Positions 13,346 through 34,395 of a stretch of 64,000 bases of DNA are shown piece after piece. The stretch is from Ridgeia piscesae (Eukaryota > Annelida > Polychaeta > Sabellida > Siboglinidae), in contig JAODUO010000157.1 in the NCBI GenBank assembly GCA_025642075.2, positions 412,501 to 476,500 on the forward strand. Direction: 5' to 3'. Under the pieces are notes generated by a model. It was not told the origin of the DNA. It worked only from the letters and a program-made list of their open reading frames with translations, and did not search any database. The translations under genes were made by a program, and so were the position numbers. Within the stretch, counting starts at the first letter, position 1. Every line of letters starts with the position of its first letter.

Positions 13346-13745
13346 CACTAGAGACCAGGAGATTGAGAAAAGATCAAATAGACGTGTTTAAAATGTTGGA
13401 TGGTTATGAAAATATTGACAGAAATATTTTTCTCCGTTAAGGAAGATAGAAGCCTAAAATACATGACGCTACATTAGCAAAGGAACAGTGTAGCCCAGTT
13501 ATATGTAAGTTCTCATTTTCACACACACAAAAACAGTAAATGAATGGAGCAGATTACCAGCTGTTTGTGTGGGTGCTAGTAGTGTTAATATGTTTAAAAA
13601 TAAAATCGACATATACCTCAGAAGGGCGGGGTACACTTGTATAGATAGGTTAGAATTCTCGTTATGCCAAAATACTTCCTTGTCCACCTGCCGTCGTGAG
13701 TTAATTCTCTAGGTGGAAATCTTGCTAAATTTCTTGTTACACTGT
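13346..13745 (+). mobile_element. CR1-like LINE 3' fragment (sense)
   Basis: Read on the plus strand it follows the C-terminal RT region of the CR1 copies downstream. The blocks TRRLRKDQID, VFKMLDGYENIDRNIFF and NEWSRLPAVCVGASSVN (with frame changes) correspond to 45200-45480 of the minus-strand copy. It ends with a counterpart of the family's 3' end, ATTCTCTAGGTGGAAATCTT. It is a 5'-truncated, decayed insertion. Confidence 0.75.
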
Positions 13746-14400
13746 CAATCAACTCCACTCAAGAGTACTACGTGGGTAAAACGTGTACGTTGTATTCGCT
13801 TCGGAGAGAGAAACTACGTGCGTGGTGTAAATGAAGTCTTATGTGTCACATTTACACGCAGTGGAACCCGGTTGTACCGACATATGGCCAGCGGCGTGGT
13901 ACTGGAACACCATTGCCTGACTGACGTATGCTTATTATGCATCGTCGTCAATCCAGCTCGGGGAAATGATATCTGATACGGCCCGTCAGAACGGTCGCGT
14001 TGACGGGAGTACATGACTGCAGAGTCTCATTCGTTCTGACGTCTCCGAATGCTCTCTGGTTATTGGGACACGCATATGGGTGGTGTATATGAGTGCGTGC
14101 GTACGTGCGTACGTGCGAGCGTAACACATCTGACATTCGCCAATTAACTAATTTCATATGAAATGAATCGGTACCTTTAGTTTTTTTTTTAAACAAAGCA
14201 CAATTCATTTAGCCGACTGCGGATAGAGTTAGTCTATAAGCAATTCGCACAAACCAGGTTATCACCGCGTCCAGCCACACGATGAAGCCGCTTCAAATTG
14301 CTGGCCACTTGTAAATGAAAGCAACGGAACAATACTACATTGCCGTAGCACTTGAGGTGTTTTCTCCATAGCTTTCTATCCATAGCAGCTTCCCCCATCT
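13746..14400. other. non-coding stretch, no gene seen
   Basis: Unique sequence. ORFs under 90 codons without motifs. Confidence 0.5.
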
Positions 14401-14401
14401 T

Positions 14402-14432
14402 TCACACGCACGCACGCACGCACGCACGCACG

Positions 14433-14526
<94 letters not shown>
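14402..14526. repeat. (CACG)n and (CA)n microsatellite
   Basis: A short CACG run followed by about 90 bp of pure CA. Confidence 0.97.
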
Positions 14527-14528
<2 letters not shown>

Positions 14529-14876
14529 GTCTTCTCATATCCCTCCTCGCAGTCTTCCCATATCATCTGTGGCCTTCACCTGTTCCCGTGACCGTATATA
14601 TCATTGAATTAATCAGCAACATGGCAACGCCACAGTTTGCATGCAGTTCAACACACTCCATTTACAAATACGAATTTCAGAGATTTCCGTTTACTAGCCA
14701 CAGTGCAGCTAATTAACAAGACTTCCCACACGGAACATATTCCCCAAGAGGCTGGTTTAATTACACTCATAACGACCAGGGCAATGTCTGTCGCGCCGCC
14801 CCACAGTCCCAAGTGTCAATTTAGCATAATGATTTGCTCTTAATGAGACCCATTAAAGGTGTGCGTGTATATGCAG
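14527..14876. other. non-coding stretch, no gene seen
   Basis: Unique sequence between two repeats. Nothing recognised. Confidence 0.5.
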
Positions 14877-15128
14877 TCTTCTCTTGACCCCCGGAGTAAA
14901 CAGACTAGTCCACTTCTCGTGACCCCCGGGGTAAACTGACTAGCCCACTTCTCGTGACCCCCGGGTTGAACTGACTAGTCCACTTCTCGTGACCCCCGGG
15001 GTAAACTGACTAGTCCACTTCTCGAGACCCCGGGGTAAACTGACTAGTCCACTTCTCGTGACCCCCGAGGTAAACTGACTAGTCCACTTCTCGTGACCCC
15101 CGGGGTAGACTGACTAGTCAACTTCTCG
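14877..15128. repeat. 36-bp minisatellite, about 7 copies
   Basis: The unit is roughly 36 bp and includes GTAAACTGACTAGTCCAC followed by TTCTCGTGACCCCCGGGG. Copies differ by one to three bases. It ends about 40 bp before a second, unrelated minisatellite. Confidence 0.95.
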
Positions 15129-15165
15129 GGAATCTCCGGTAAACAATTCGCATCGAATTCACGTC

Positions 15166-15838
15166 CGCGTACCCGTGGTCTCGTACCCTTTGCATCGTAC
15201 CCGAGGTCTCGTACCCGTTGTATCGTACCCGTGGTCTCGTACCCGTTGTATCGTACCCGAGGTCTCGTACCCGTTGTATCGTACCCGTGGTCTCGTACCC
15301 GTTGTATCGTACCCGTGGTCTCGTACCCGTGGTCTCGTACCCGTGGTCTCATACCCGTTGTATCGTACCCGTGGTCTCGTACCCGTTGTATCGTACCCGT
15401 GGTCTCGCCCGTCATCTCGTACCCGTGGTCTCGTACCCGAGGTCTCGTACCAGTGGTCTCGTACCCGTGGTCTCGTACCCGTTGTATCGTACCCGTGGTC
15501 TCGCCCGTGGTCTCGTACCCGTGGTCTCGTACCCGTTGTATCGTACCCGTGGTCTCGTACCCGTGGTCTCGTACCCGTGGTCTCATACCCGTTGTATCGT
15601 ACCCGTGGTCTCGTACCTGTGGTCTCGTACCCGTGGTCGCATACCCGTTGTATCGTACCCGTGGTCTCGTACCCGTGGTCTCATACCCGTTGTATCGTAC
15701 CCGTGGTCTCGTACCCGTGGTCTCGTACCCGTGGTCTCATACCTGTGGTATCGTACCCGTGGTCTCGTACCCGTGGTCTCATACCTGTGGTCTCATACCC
15801 GTGATCTCGTACCCGTGGTCTCATACCCGTGGTCTCGC
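15166..15838. repeat. 14-bp minisatellite, about 48 copies, two unit types
   Basis: Units CGTACCCGTGGTCT and CGTACCCGTTGTAT alternate in irregular order, with rare ATACCCG starts and a few short units (CGCCCGTGGTCT). Fourteen is not a multiple of three and neither unit makes stops, so three plus frames stay open across the array (209-266 codons) with one rotating 14-residue peptide. This is a repeat artefact, not a gene. Confidence 0.95.
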
Positions 15839-16190
15839 AATTGTTCTGCCAGTGGTGAGACCACAAAGACGAGCTCCGTTATTCTGCAAACACGGCTGCT
15901 TTAGACCGACGTGGGAAACACAAATCAAACACAACACAAAATGTCCTTACGATAACGCAATAACCGCACATTTGCCTAATCACAAAACAAAAGGAATCAC
16001 GCCACTACCTCTGTGCCGCGTGCATTACTGATTGTTAACTGTCGCATCCAGCGCCAAACCGACACGACACTGTTTTGTCACTTACACAGGATCTCTACAC
16101 ACATGATGTGATAAACAGACGAGACAACATTCCTGCAAGTAGCTTAAACGTTGTTGTTGATGATGATGACGGTGATAACCACTATTGCGG
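15839..16190. other. non-coding stretch, no gene seen
   Basis: Unique sequence between a minisatellite and a trinucleotide array. Nothing recognised. Confidence 0.5.
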
Positions 16191-18699
<2,509 letters not shown>

Positions 18700-18825
18700 C
18701 GGAAACGGTCTCTTTGTCTCTCTGTCCCTGTCTCTGTCTCTCTCAGTCTCTCCGTCTTTCTTTCTTTCTGTCTCTCTCTATCTCTCTCTCCCCCTCTCCC
18801 TCCCCCTCCCCTCCCCCCTCTTTTT
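18700..18825. repeat. CT-rich microsatellite
   Basis: TCTC/TCTG/TTTC runs ending in a C-rich CCCCTCC tract next to the MITE copy. Confidence 0.9.
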
Positions 18826-19188
18826 ATTATAAATGCCACGGGCTGTTCGTTAACTCTCCTGTGATGATTACTGTGAAGAGTTGCTTAAAATGTCGTTCAG
18901 TACATTAAAATGTTACGTTTGTTTAAATAACTGTCACGGATTATGGTGCACTACAGTCACGTGATTTGTGCTTGTTATCAAAACATGCTTCAAAACTTGT
19001 TTGCCTCGTTTTAATGTGCTACAAATAACTATGCTGAGAGGTTATATACATCCTAACGAACAACACGTAGTATTTATACCATAAATGCTTTGTCGTTTCG
19101 CTGCACATTGATGAATTTATATTTATCGCGCATGCGCAGAAACATCAACCGGAACGTTTATAACGCCGGAGAGATGTAAGCGCGACAA
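18826..19188 (-). mobile_element. palindromic MITE, truncated copy
   Basis: Positions 18835-18965 are the reverse complement of the centre of the element at 20668-21093. Shared blocks include GGGCTGTTCGTTAACTCTCC and the CACGGATTATGG block. Positions 19055-19188 match its terminal repeat (GCTTTGTCGTTTCGCTGCAC, then GCGCATGCGCAGAAAC, ending TGTAAGCGCGACA). The other terminal repeat is missing. The copy ends about 98 bp before the first visible calmodulin exon. Confidence 0.8.
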
Positions 19189-19285
19189 GGCTGCTGTTGT
19201 GACGTGTCGTCTGTTTCACTCGCTATGCAGATCCGTAACGACGTCTTATATGACCTGAATTGACTGTGTTGTTTTTGTGTTACAG

Positions 19286-28036
<8,751 letters not shown>

Positions 28037-28190
28037 CCACAGTCTGCCTGGCGCCGAGTTGTACATGATCAACATCGTTCTCTGTATATAATGTGACTTT
28101 TATCTGTGTAATAACCGATTGTGATGTTGTCCGCCTTTCATGCTTTCCTCATTATTAAAACTGGCTCCAGTTATTTTTCTATCAGACAGC

Positions 28191-28196
28191 AATAAA
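28191..28196 (+). terminator. candidate polyadenylation signal of calmodulin
   Basis: An AATAAA hexamer lies about 155 nt after the calmodulin stop codon, followed by GT-rich sequence. No closer canonical hexamer was noticed. Confidence 0.5.
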
Positions 28197-28268
28197 TGTG
28201 TGCGAAATGGACATCAGTCACGTGACCTCATTTCCGTTGGACAAAGGACGCTTTTGTTTTATTCCAAC

Positions 28269-31200
28269 ATGGCGACGTCGACTTCCGGAAAACTCTACCT
28301 TAAAACAAACCCAAAGTGCGAAACCGGACAGGTTTTTGAACGGACGATAGTGAAACAAGATTATGTTACGACTTGGCAGAAAATACACGAAGTGACATGA
28401 TGTAGTAGATGTCAATTTGCATGGGCATTAATCATTCGCCTACCACTTCGTCTTTACAAACGATCACACTGTGCTTAGTATTTCTTGGCTGCTCTAGTGT
28501 CAGATACAGTCATGTTGAACATTAATATGATATATGCAAATAGACATAGATAATTTACTATATTCATCTATTCTATCGTGTTCAATTGAATTTTAAGGCA
28601 AACGGATGTCAGAGGAGCTACCTGCGCCACCTGGGGACGAGGTAAGGAGCCGATATTGGACTTAGACTGTTAGCTTTTCACATTTCTTTAACCTACAGAT
28701 ATTACTGCGTGGACGCAAACTTAATTAATAATAATTTGTGCGTATAACATGTCTACGTGTACGTTCTGTGCACTTTCATCCGTCGTGTGAACTTCCATGT
28801 TTAATAACAAATATCGATATTGGATTATGTCGTTGTGGTCTTTTGTTGTTCTGATTATGTTAAGGCCTAGACTAAATTCAATTAGCGTCTACCGCAATCA
28901 ACATGATTATTTTTGACGTCTCCATGAATACGGGCAAAAGGCCACAAACTTGTCGGAGTTGATATCCAGGCAAACAGTGTTTCAGCTGATAATTTACTCC
29001 ATGGAAAGTGAGAAAGAGGAGTCTTTTCCAGAAAAAATCCACATCAAATCACGATTAATTCTCACCACGAATGTTTATAGGGTGAATGCCAGACTGTATG
29101 AGGCTATGTCCCGAATTATCCGGAAACACCGCTAAATTGTCATAGTTTTTGTTTATAGTAACGTGCACTCAACGCCGCGCGTGTGTGCACGTGCGTGCGG
29201 CGTGCGCATATATTTTGTGTGTGCATGTGCGAGTGTGTGCATGAGCGAGTGTGTGCATGAGCGAGTGTGTGCATTTGCGAGTGTGTGCATGAGCGAGTGT
29301 GTGCATGAGCGAGTGTGTGCATTTGCGAGTGTGTGCATGAGCGAGTGTGTGCATGAGCGAGTGTGTGCATTTGCGAGTGTGTGCATGAGCGAGTGTGTGC
29401 ATGAGCGAGTGTGTGCATTTGCGAGTGTGTGCATGAGCGAGTGTGTGCATTTGCGAGTGTGTGCATGAGCGAGTGTGTGCATGAGCGAGTGTGTGCATTT
29501 GCGAGTGTGTGCATGAGCGAGTGTGTGCATTTGCGAGTGTGTGCATGAGCGAGTGTGTGCATGTGCGAGTGTGTGCATGTGCGAGTGTGTGCATGAGCGA
29601 GTGTGTGCATGAGCGAGTGTGTGTATTTGCGAGTGTGTGCGTGTGTGCGTGGGACATGCGTACGTGTGTGTATTACTCTGCTTAGACGAACAAAATCTGT
29701 AAAAGAGCACGCACGTGTGCACCCCTCACACCAAATCAAACTTGATAGGTATACCTGATCAGCCATGGGACAATTAACTTGAAAATGAACTAAGAAAAAT
29801 ACAATTCACTTTGGCATATTCCAATTAAATTAACTTTATATTTTCAATTATTACATTTAATACATTTTTGTATCGTCAACGTCTAATTTAGTTCAATTAA
29901 ATTTACTTTAATTGAGCGAATTCCCAATTCTCATCGACTTTTTAAAAATCCCTCAAAATCGGCCTAATGCAGACGATAACACAAATAAATAATTGACAAA
30001 CCTATCGTGCAAACGGACAGCAACATATAAAATGCTTTTATTCGCAACGACATCGTAATTATCGTCTTGTTATTATTCTACTCCGCAACAGCACGCACCC
30101 CGTACAGCACGCACCCGTACCGCCTTTGCGGTCATTTATTCGGGGTCGACACGATTTTAGACGTGAACACAAATACAATGATGCAAATTGGTGTCCTAAA
30201 TAGACAAAGGTCGTATTTATGTATAAATATCGCAATGGCGTCATATTGTAGAAGGGAGGGCGAGAACTGTTCTAATAATAATTATTATTATTTATGATAC
30301 CCGGTTAATCACTACCTATGGGTCTCAACAATCTTGCGAAGTCTATGCCATTTACTGAAATTAAATCCGATTAAATTCAGTATTTTTATTTTTAATTCGA
30401 CAGAACATTCAGACATATACGGTACGCACACGTACGCGAAACTGTGGTAATTATATGTTGTTGTCCGGCGTACGCGAAAGATTATAACTAGTTCCCACCG
30501 TCTCTCTTACTCACGGCTGACAGTATACATTTCCTAGAGACATAATAAGAAGTATTCGGACTGGATTTTAATATAGGGGAAATCGAAGGATAGAATACCC
30601 GGGCGGACAGAACGAACATCCCAACTTACACATAGAGCTCTATGTATCGGACGAGTAGCGGGCGAGCCGTAACACCAGGACACGCGTTGGGCTATACCTA
30701 ATTATTGCTTAGTGTAACAACAATAAATATCCAGGGTAAACTTGTGACTAAGGGCACAATCGCCCCATTCAACGTTATATTATCCACGTGGCGCCATCTG
30801 TTGATCAGGATATTGCGATGTTGTAAGCAACAGACGATGGCGCCATCTCATTGACTCTACATAATAATTATAGACTTGACTACATAATAATTATAGACTT
30901 GTTGAAAAATATGAAAGCATGACTTATAAAACATAACGTAACATAAATAACGACATATATGTCATGTGTATATAAACTATTATTACGTTCACTGCAGACC
31001 TTAGCAAAATAGTGTTACAACAGGACTGTACATGAAATAAAAATTTCAAAATAAATTCAACAGCAATTTACTTTACACTAACATCCCATGTTTACAGGGA
31101 CTGTATATCTTCAATTGAACATATTATGTGGAATTCTTTTATCATATGATCGACCTGTTTTGTTTAAATAATAATCGATTAAAATATGGATCCATTCATG

Positions 31201-32258
31201 TTTTCTATCAGGTGATGATATCAAATTGGAGTTCTTTTCAAGTTAAAGGTTCTTCAATGTATTAAAGGTTTCTTTGAGAATTTAAAACTACTAATGTATA
31301 CAATGTTTTATTAATCATGTCAACATAATTATTTCATGTAATTCTATGCTTACATTTTATTAGTAATTTGTTTAAATGATATAGAAAAAAATAACTCTAT
31401 GTAGACAAAAATGTAAGCATATTTTCTATAAGGCATGGTCATGAATATTCAGTTCAGTTTGCCAGACTTCTGTTTTAACAAGTTCATTGTGTTTACAGTC
31501 AAGGGTCATTGTATGGTTCACTAGGTATGCATTATTAATTATAGTTGGGCTGCATACTTAATCACCCATGTAGCAGCAAGCTCAAGGTGATTTGCATAAA
31601 CACAGTCATGTCCTGTGTATTTGCATAAACACAGTCATGTCGTGTGTATTTGCACAGGGAACACCCAAGTTATGCCTGCCTTTGCAAGACAAAGGTAACA
31701 GTACTTTTGGGAAACGATCATGCTTTGATGCAGCACATCTCAAATGTATAAAAGTTTACAGACTCCCTGCAACTCCTTCATTCTATCACTTGGGTAATTC
31801 TATTTTGTGTCGAGAAGTCAAGAGATATACAACAAATCTGGAAGAGATTCATGGAATATCCAGAAGGGTTTGCAGTATACAACAGGCAGTTAATGCTACA
31901 CAAAAGCCACATTCAATGACTTCATACTTGCTTTAATGATACAGTGATGCCAATACATGTTACACCAACAATTCACTTGCTGCTTAGTTCCATTTTATCA
32001 CTGGTGTATTGCCATTTCTTGTTGCATTGAGTTCTTGTCGACATTCACGCAGTCCAGTGGATGTAAAACAGTTGTCATAGCAGAAATTGATAACCAGCCA
32101 TTGTCTTAACTGAGGACAAAAAAGGTGTATATCGATACAAAAATATCTGATGCATGTTTAAGTAATGTTCACAGCGTGAAGAAAACAAAATTGTCCTGAA
32201 TAACACCAAAGAGTTGGAAGTTGCAGGAGAAACGCATCCAAACTGTTCACTTATCTAA
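28269..32258 (+). CDS. speculative small multi-exon gene
   Basis: Four short segments can be joined in phase: 28269-28331 (ATG in the good context AACATGG; MATSTSGKLYLKTNPKCETGQ is open), 28598-28641 (donor GAG|GTAAGG), 31658-31694 (acceptor TGCACAG, donor GTAACA) and 32175-32258 (acceptor TTCACAG, ends NCSLI and TAA). The product would be about 75 residues. The first donor and second acceptor are weak, and I recognise no family. Alternatives: the first ATG frame is unspliced (43 codons), or 28603-28641 (MSEELPAPPGDE) joins the open frame 31658-31936. Treat as a hypothesis only. Confidence 0.15.
28642..29204. other. unique stretch with a short ORF
   Basis: A plus frame at 28950-29135 (starts near TTG, ends RIIRKHR) is charged and non-repetitive but not recognisable. 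Otherwise nothing seen. Confidence 0.4.
29205..29655. repeat. 16-bp minisatellite, about 27 copies
   Basis: The unit GTGTGTGCATGAGCGA varies mainly at two positions (ATGAGC, ATTTGC or ATGTGC). The type order is often two ATGAGC then one ATTTGC, a higher-order period of about 48 bp. Because the unit has no stop, several frames stay open on both strands (up to 208 codons), rich in His-Thr or Cys-Val. Confidence 0.95.
29656..31590. other. unique AT-rich stretch
   Basis: No gene seen. It contains a small direct duplication (ACATAATAATTATAGACTTG, at about 30859-30902) and an imperfect inverted repeat around GGCGCCATC at 30791-30845. Confidence 0.5.
31592..31652 (+). repeat. 29-bp direct duplication
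   Basis: A unit containing TTTGCATAAACACAGTCATG is present twice in tandem with one base difference, just before a possible splice acceptor at 31657. Confidence 0.85.
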
Positions 32259-32369
32259 TTGCAGTGATGCCAGAGAGAGTTTGTTCGAGGCAAGTTGTAA
32301 ACCCATAAAACCATACTACTGAGTAAGTTACTTAAGTTATGAAATGAAGCGGTCCACCAGTCAGTACCT

Positions 32370-32630
32370 AGAGTCCGGCTGGTCACTCGTGTTGCTGGTC
32401 ATTCGTTGTTTTGGTCACTCCGAGTGTCCATTACCCAAGTGACCACTAGGTGACGATCACTTGCTACGTCAGTGACGATCACTTACAGTGCCAGTCACAC
32501 TAAATGACAGTCACATAAAGTGTCAGTCATTGCAAGTGACCATTAGTCAGTGGTGGTCAACTGCAGTGTAGGTCACCCCACATGCCGGTCTCTCGGAGCT
32601 CTGGTCACTCACTGGTCACTCCGAGTGCTG
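32370..32630. repeat. degenerate GGTCACT/AGTGACC repeat cluster
   Basis: The heptamer GGTCACT and its complement or near variants (GGTCATT, AGTGACGATCACT, CCAGTCAC) recur about twenty times in 260 bp in both orientations. The cluster runs to the last codons and stop of RNF103 and would be its 3' UTR. Confidence 0.7.
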
Positions 32631-34395
32631 ATGAAGAAGACACGGCTTGGCTCGGTATGCTGGCCAGCGACACACGGGGCAGCAGTGGTTGTCTCTGGTG
32701 ATCCATCCCATGATGCACTGCTCGTGGAATGTATGACCACACGGCAGGCCGCACAGTATCACGCCATAGCGGTAGTTCTCGAGGCAAATCGCACACTCCG
32801 TGTTGGCGAGCATACCAGGTGGCGCCACATATTCATCACGAGGCGAGAGATTACCGCCGTTGTCATAGTTACTGCATCGCGATCGCGGATCTTTGCACGG
32901 GTCTTTTTTCGGACTTCGTCTGTGATTGTGTTCGCTGCCATCACTACCGCCACCACCACCACCACCACCACCGCCGGAACAATCGTCCTGCTGACACGTG
33001 CACTTGTAGTCACTGTCCATCAGAAACTTGGCGCAAGCCGACTCTGATTCCATTCTCTCAGCATCCAGCTGTTCCTGTGATTTGCTGAGGCTCTCCACAC
33101 TATTCTGCAGGGCACGGCATTTCTCACACACGAACATCAGCGGTTTCCTCGGCTTATCCTTGCCCTGCTGCCAGGCGGCGCCACTGGTCATGCTCATGGC
33201 ACTGCATTCGCCGTCAGAGTCGACCTTATCGATGTCGCTGTTAGCATCGCTGCCTGGGTCCGAGTCAATGCTGGGCCCAGTGTACTTCCACACGGGCAGG
33301 TCTTTGATGTAGTCCATCGAGATCATCGGCCGCAGCCAGAAGTTCGGCACGGCCATGCGTTCAATGAGGAGCTCCATTCCGACCTCAAGGTCAAGGGGCG
33401 GGACCCCGATGGCAGGGGTCAATGACGACATAGGTCGGAACAGGTAGCTCGTGACGGAGTCGAGCTGCAGGTTCCACCACTGTGAACTACTCATGTGAGA
33501 CGACGCGTCACCGTCGTTCGCGTCCGGAGTGGCGTAGAGCCAGTGCAGCACAGCGACAACACACAGGAACGTGGCGAATGTTCCAATAAGCAACTTGCTG
33601 CTAACGGCTGAGTACCACAACCAATCGGCCCGCACCCACGACGCGGCGGTCGTCAGACTGCTGATGCGCAGCAGCTTGAGTATGCTGCTCAGCAGCAGGT
33701 GCATGTACGGCAGCTGCAGCACAGCAAGCACTGGCAGCCACAGCACGATCAAGAGACAGTTCCACTTGCCAATGTCCCACAGCAGCGTCCCCAGACGGCG
33801 CAGGATGCTGCCATGGACAATACACAGGTCAAAGACGCACGCCGCATTGATGACAACCAGACTCAACAAGAACATGTCGTTCACCTCCGGGTAGACGCTT
33901 CGCAGGAACAACGCCATCGAGTCGGAGTTGAGGTACTCCCCGCTGTGTGACCCGTAGGTGTAGTTGCTCTCCGGCGTTATGATCTGATACCGCGGCGCCC
34001 GGCCAATGTTCAGTTTCTTTGCGATGCCACGACCGGTGCCACGTTTTGTGTTCACCATGCCAAACTTTGCACGCCCGGTGAACTTGACGCTGAGCACGGA
34101 GAAGAACATCGCGGGAATCGACATCTGCGTGAAAAGAACGACGCGCAGCTTTGTCTGTGTGTCGGTGTCATCATCGTCATCTTTGTCGCTGAAGTGAAAC
34201 CAATTTGTGACGAGTTCTTCGAAAGTGTTAATCTCTTGGATGCGTGAGGCTAAGTTCTTGTTGACCCAGTCGAAGACAGCGGGCACGCCTGTGGAGCCCA
34301 TGTAGCTGTGCAGGACCACGCTGTCCTTGGCCTTGTGCCCTCGCGGGAGTGCGAGGACCAGACGTGAACTGTACCATGCCTTGTGGTCACATAAC
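32616..34395 (-). CDS. RNF103: RNF103 exon 3 (membrane domain and RING-H2)
   Basis: The acceptor TTTGTAG precedes GTTATGTGACCAC, completing an Arg codon split 2+1. The exon carries three of the four membrane segments, the acidic linker, a GGT-repeat-encoded Gly run (32944-32976) and the RING-H2, and ends at TGA (32618-32616). Confidence 0.95.

Noticed and set aside
15175..16031. Long plus-strand ORFs (209-266 codons)
   Set aside because: All three frames are open over the 14-bp minisatellite with the same rotating peptide, so frame openness carries no coding information.
29140..29766. 208-codon His/Thr-rich minus ORF and overlapping frames
   Set aside because: Products of the 16-bp minisatellite; several frames are open at once.
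33028..33894. Plus-strand ORFs opposite RNF103 exon 3
   Set aside because: Antisense shadows of a conserved coding exon, with no motifs of their own.
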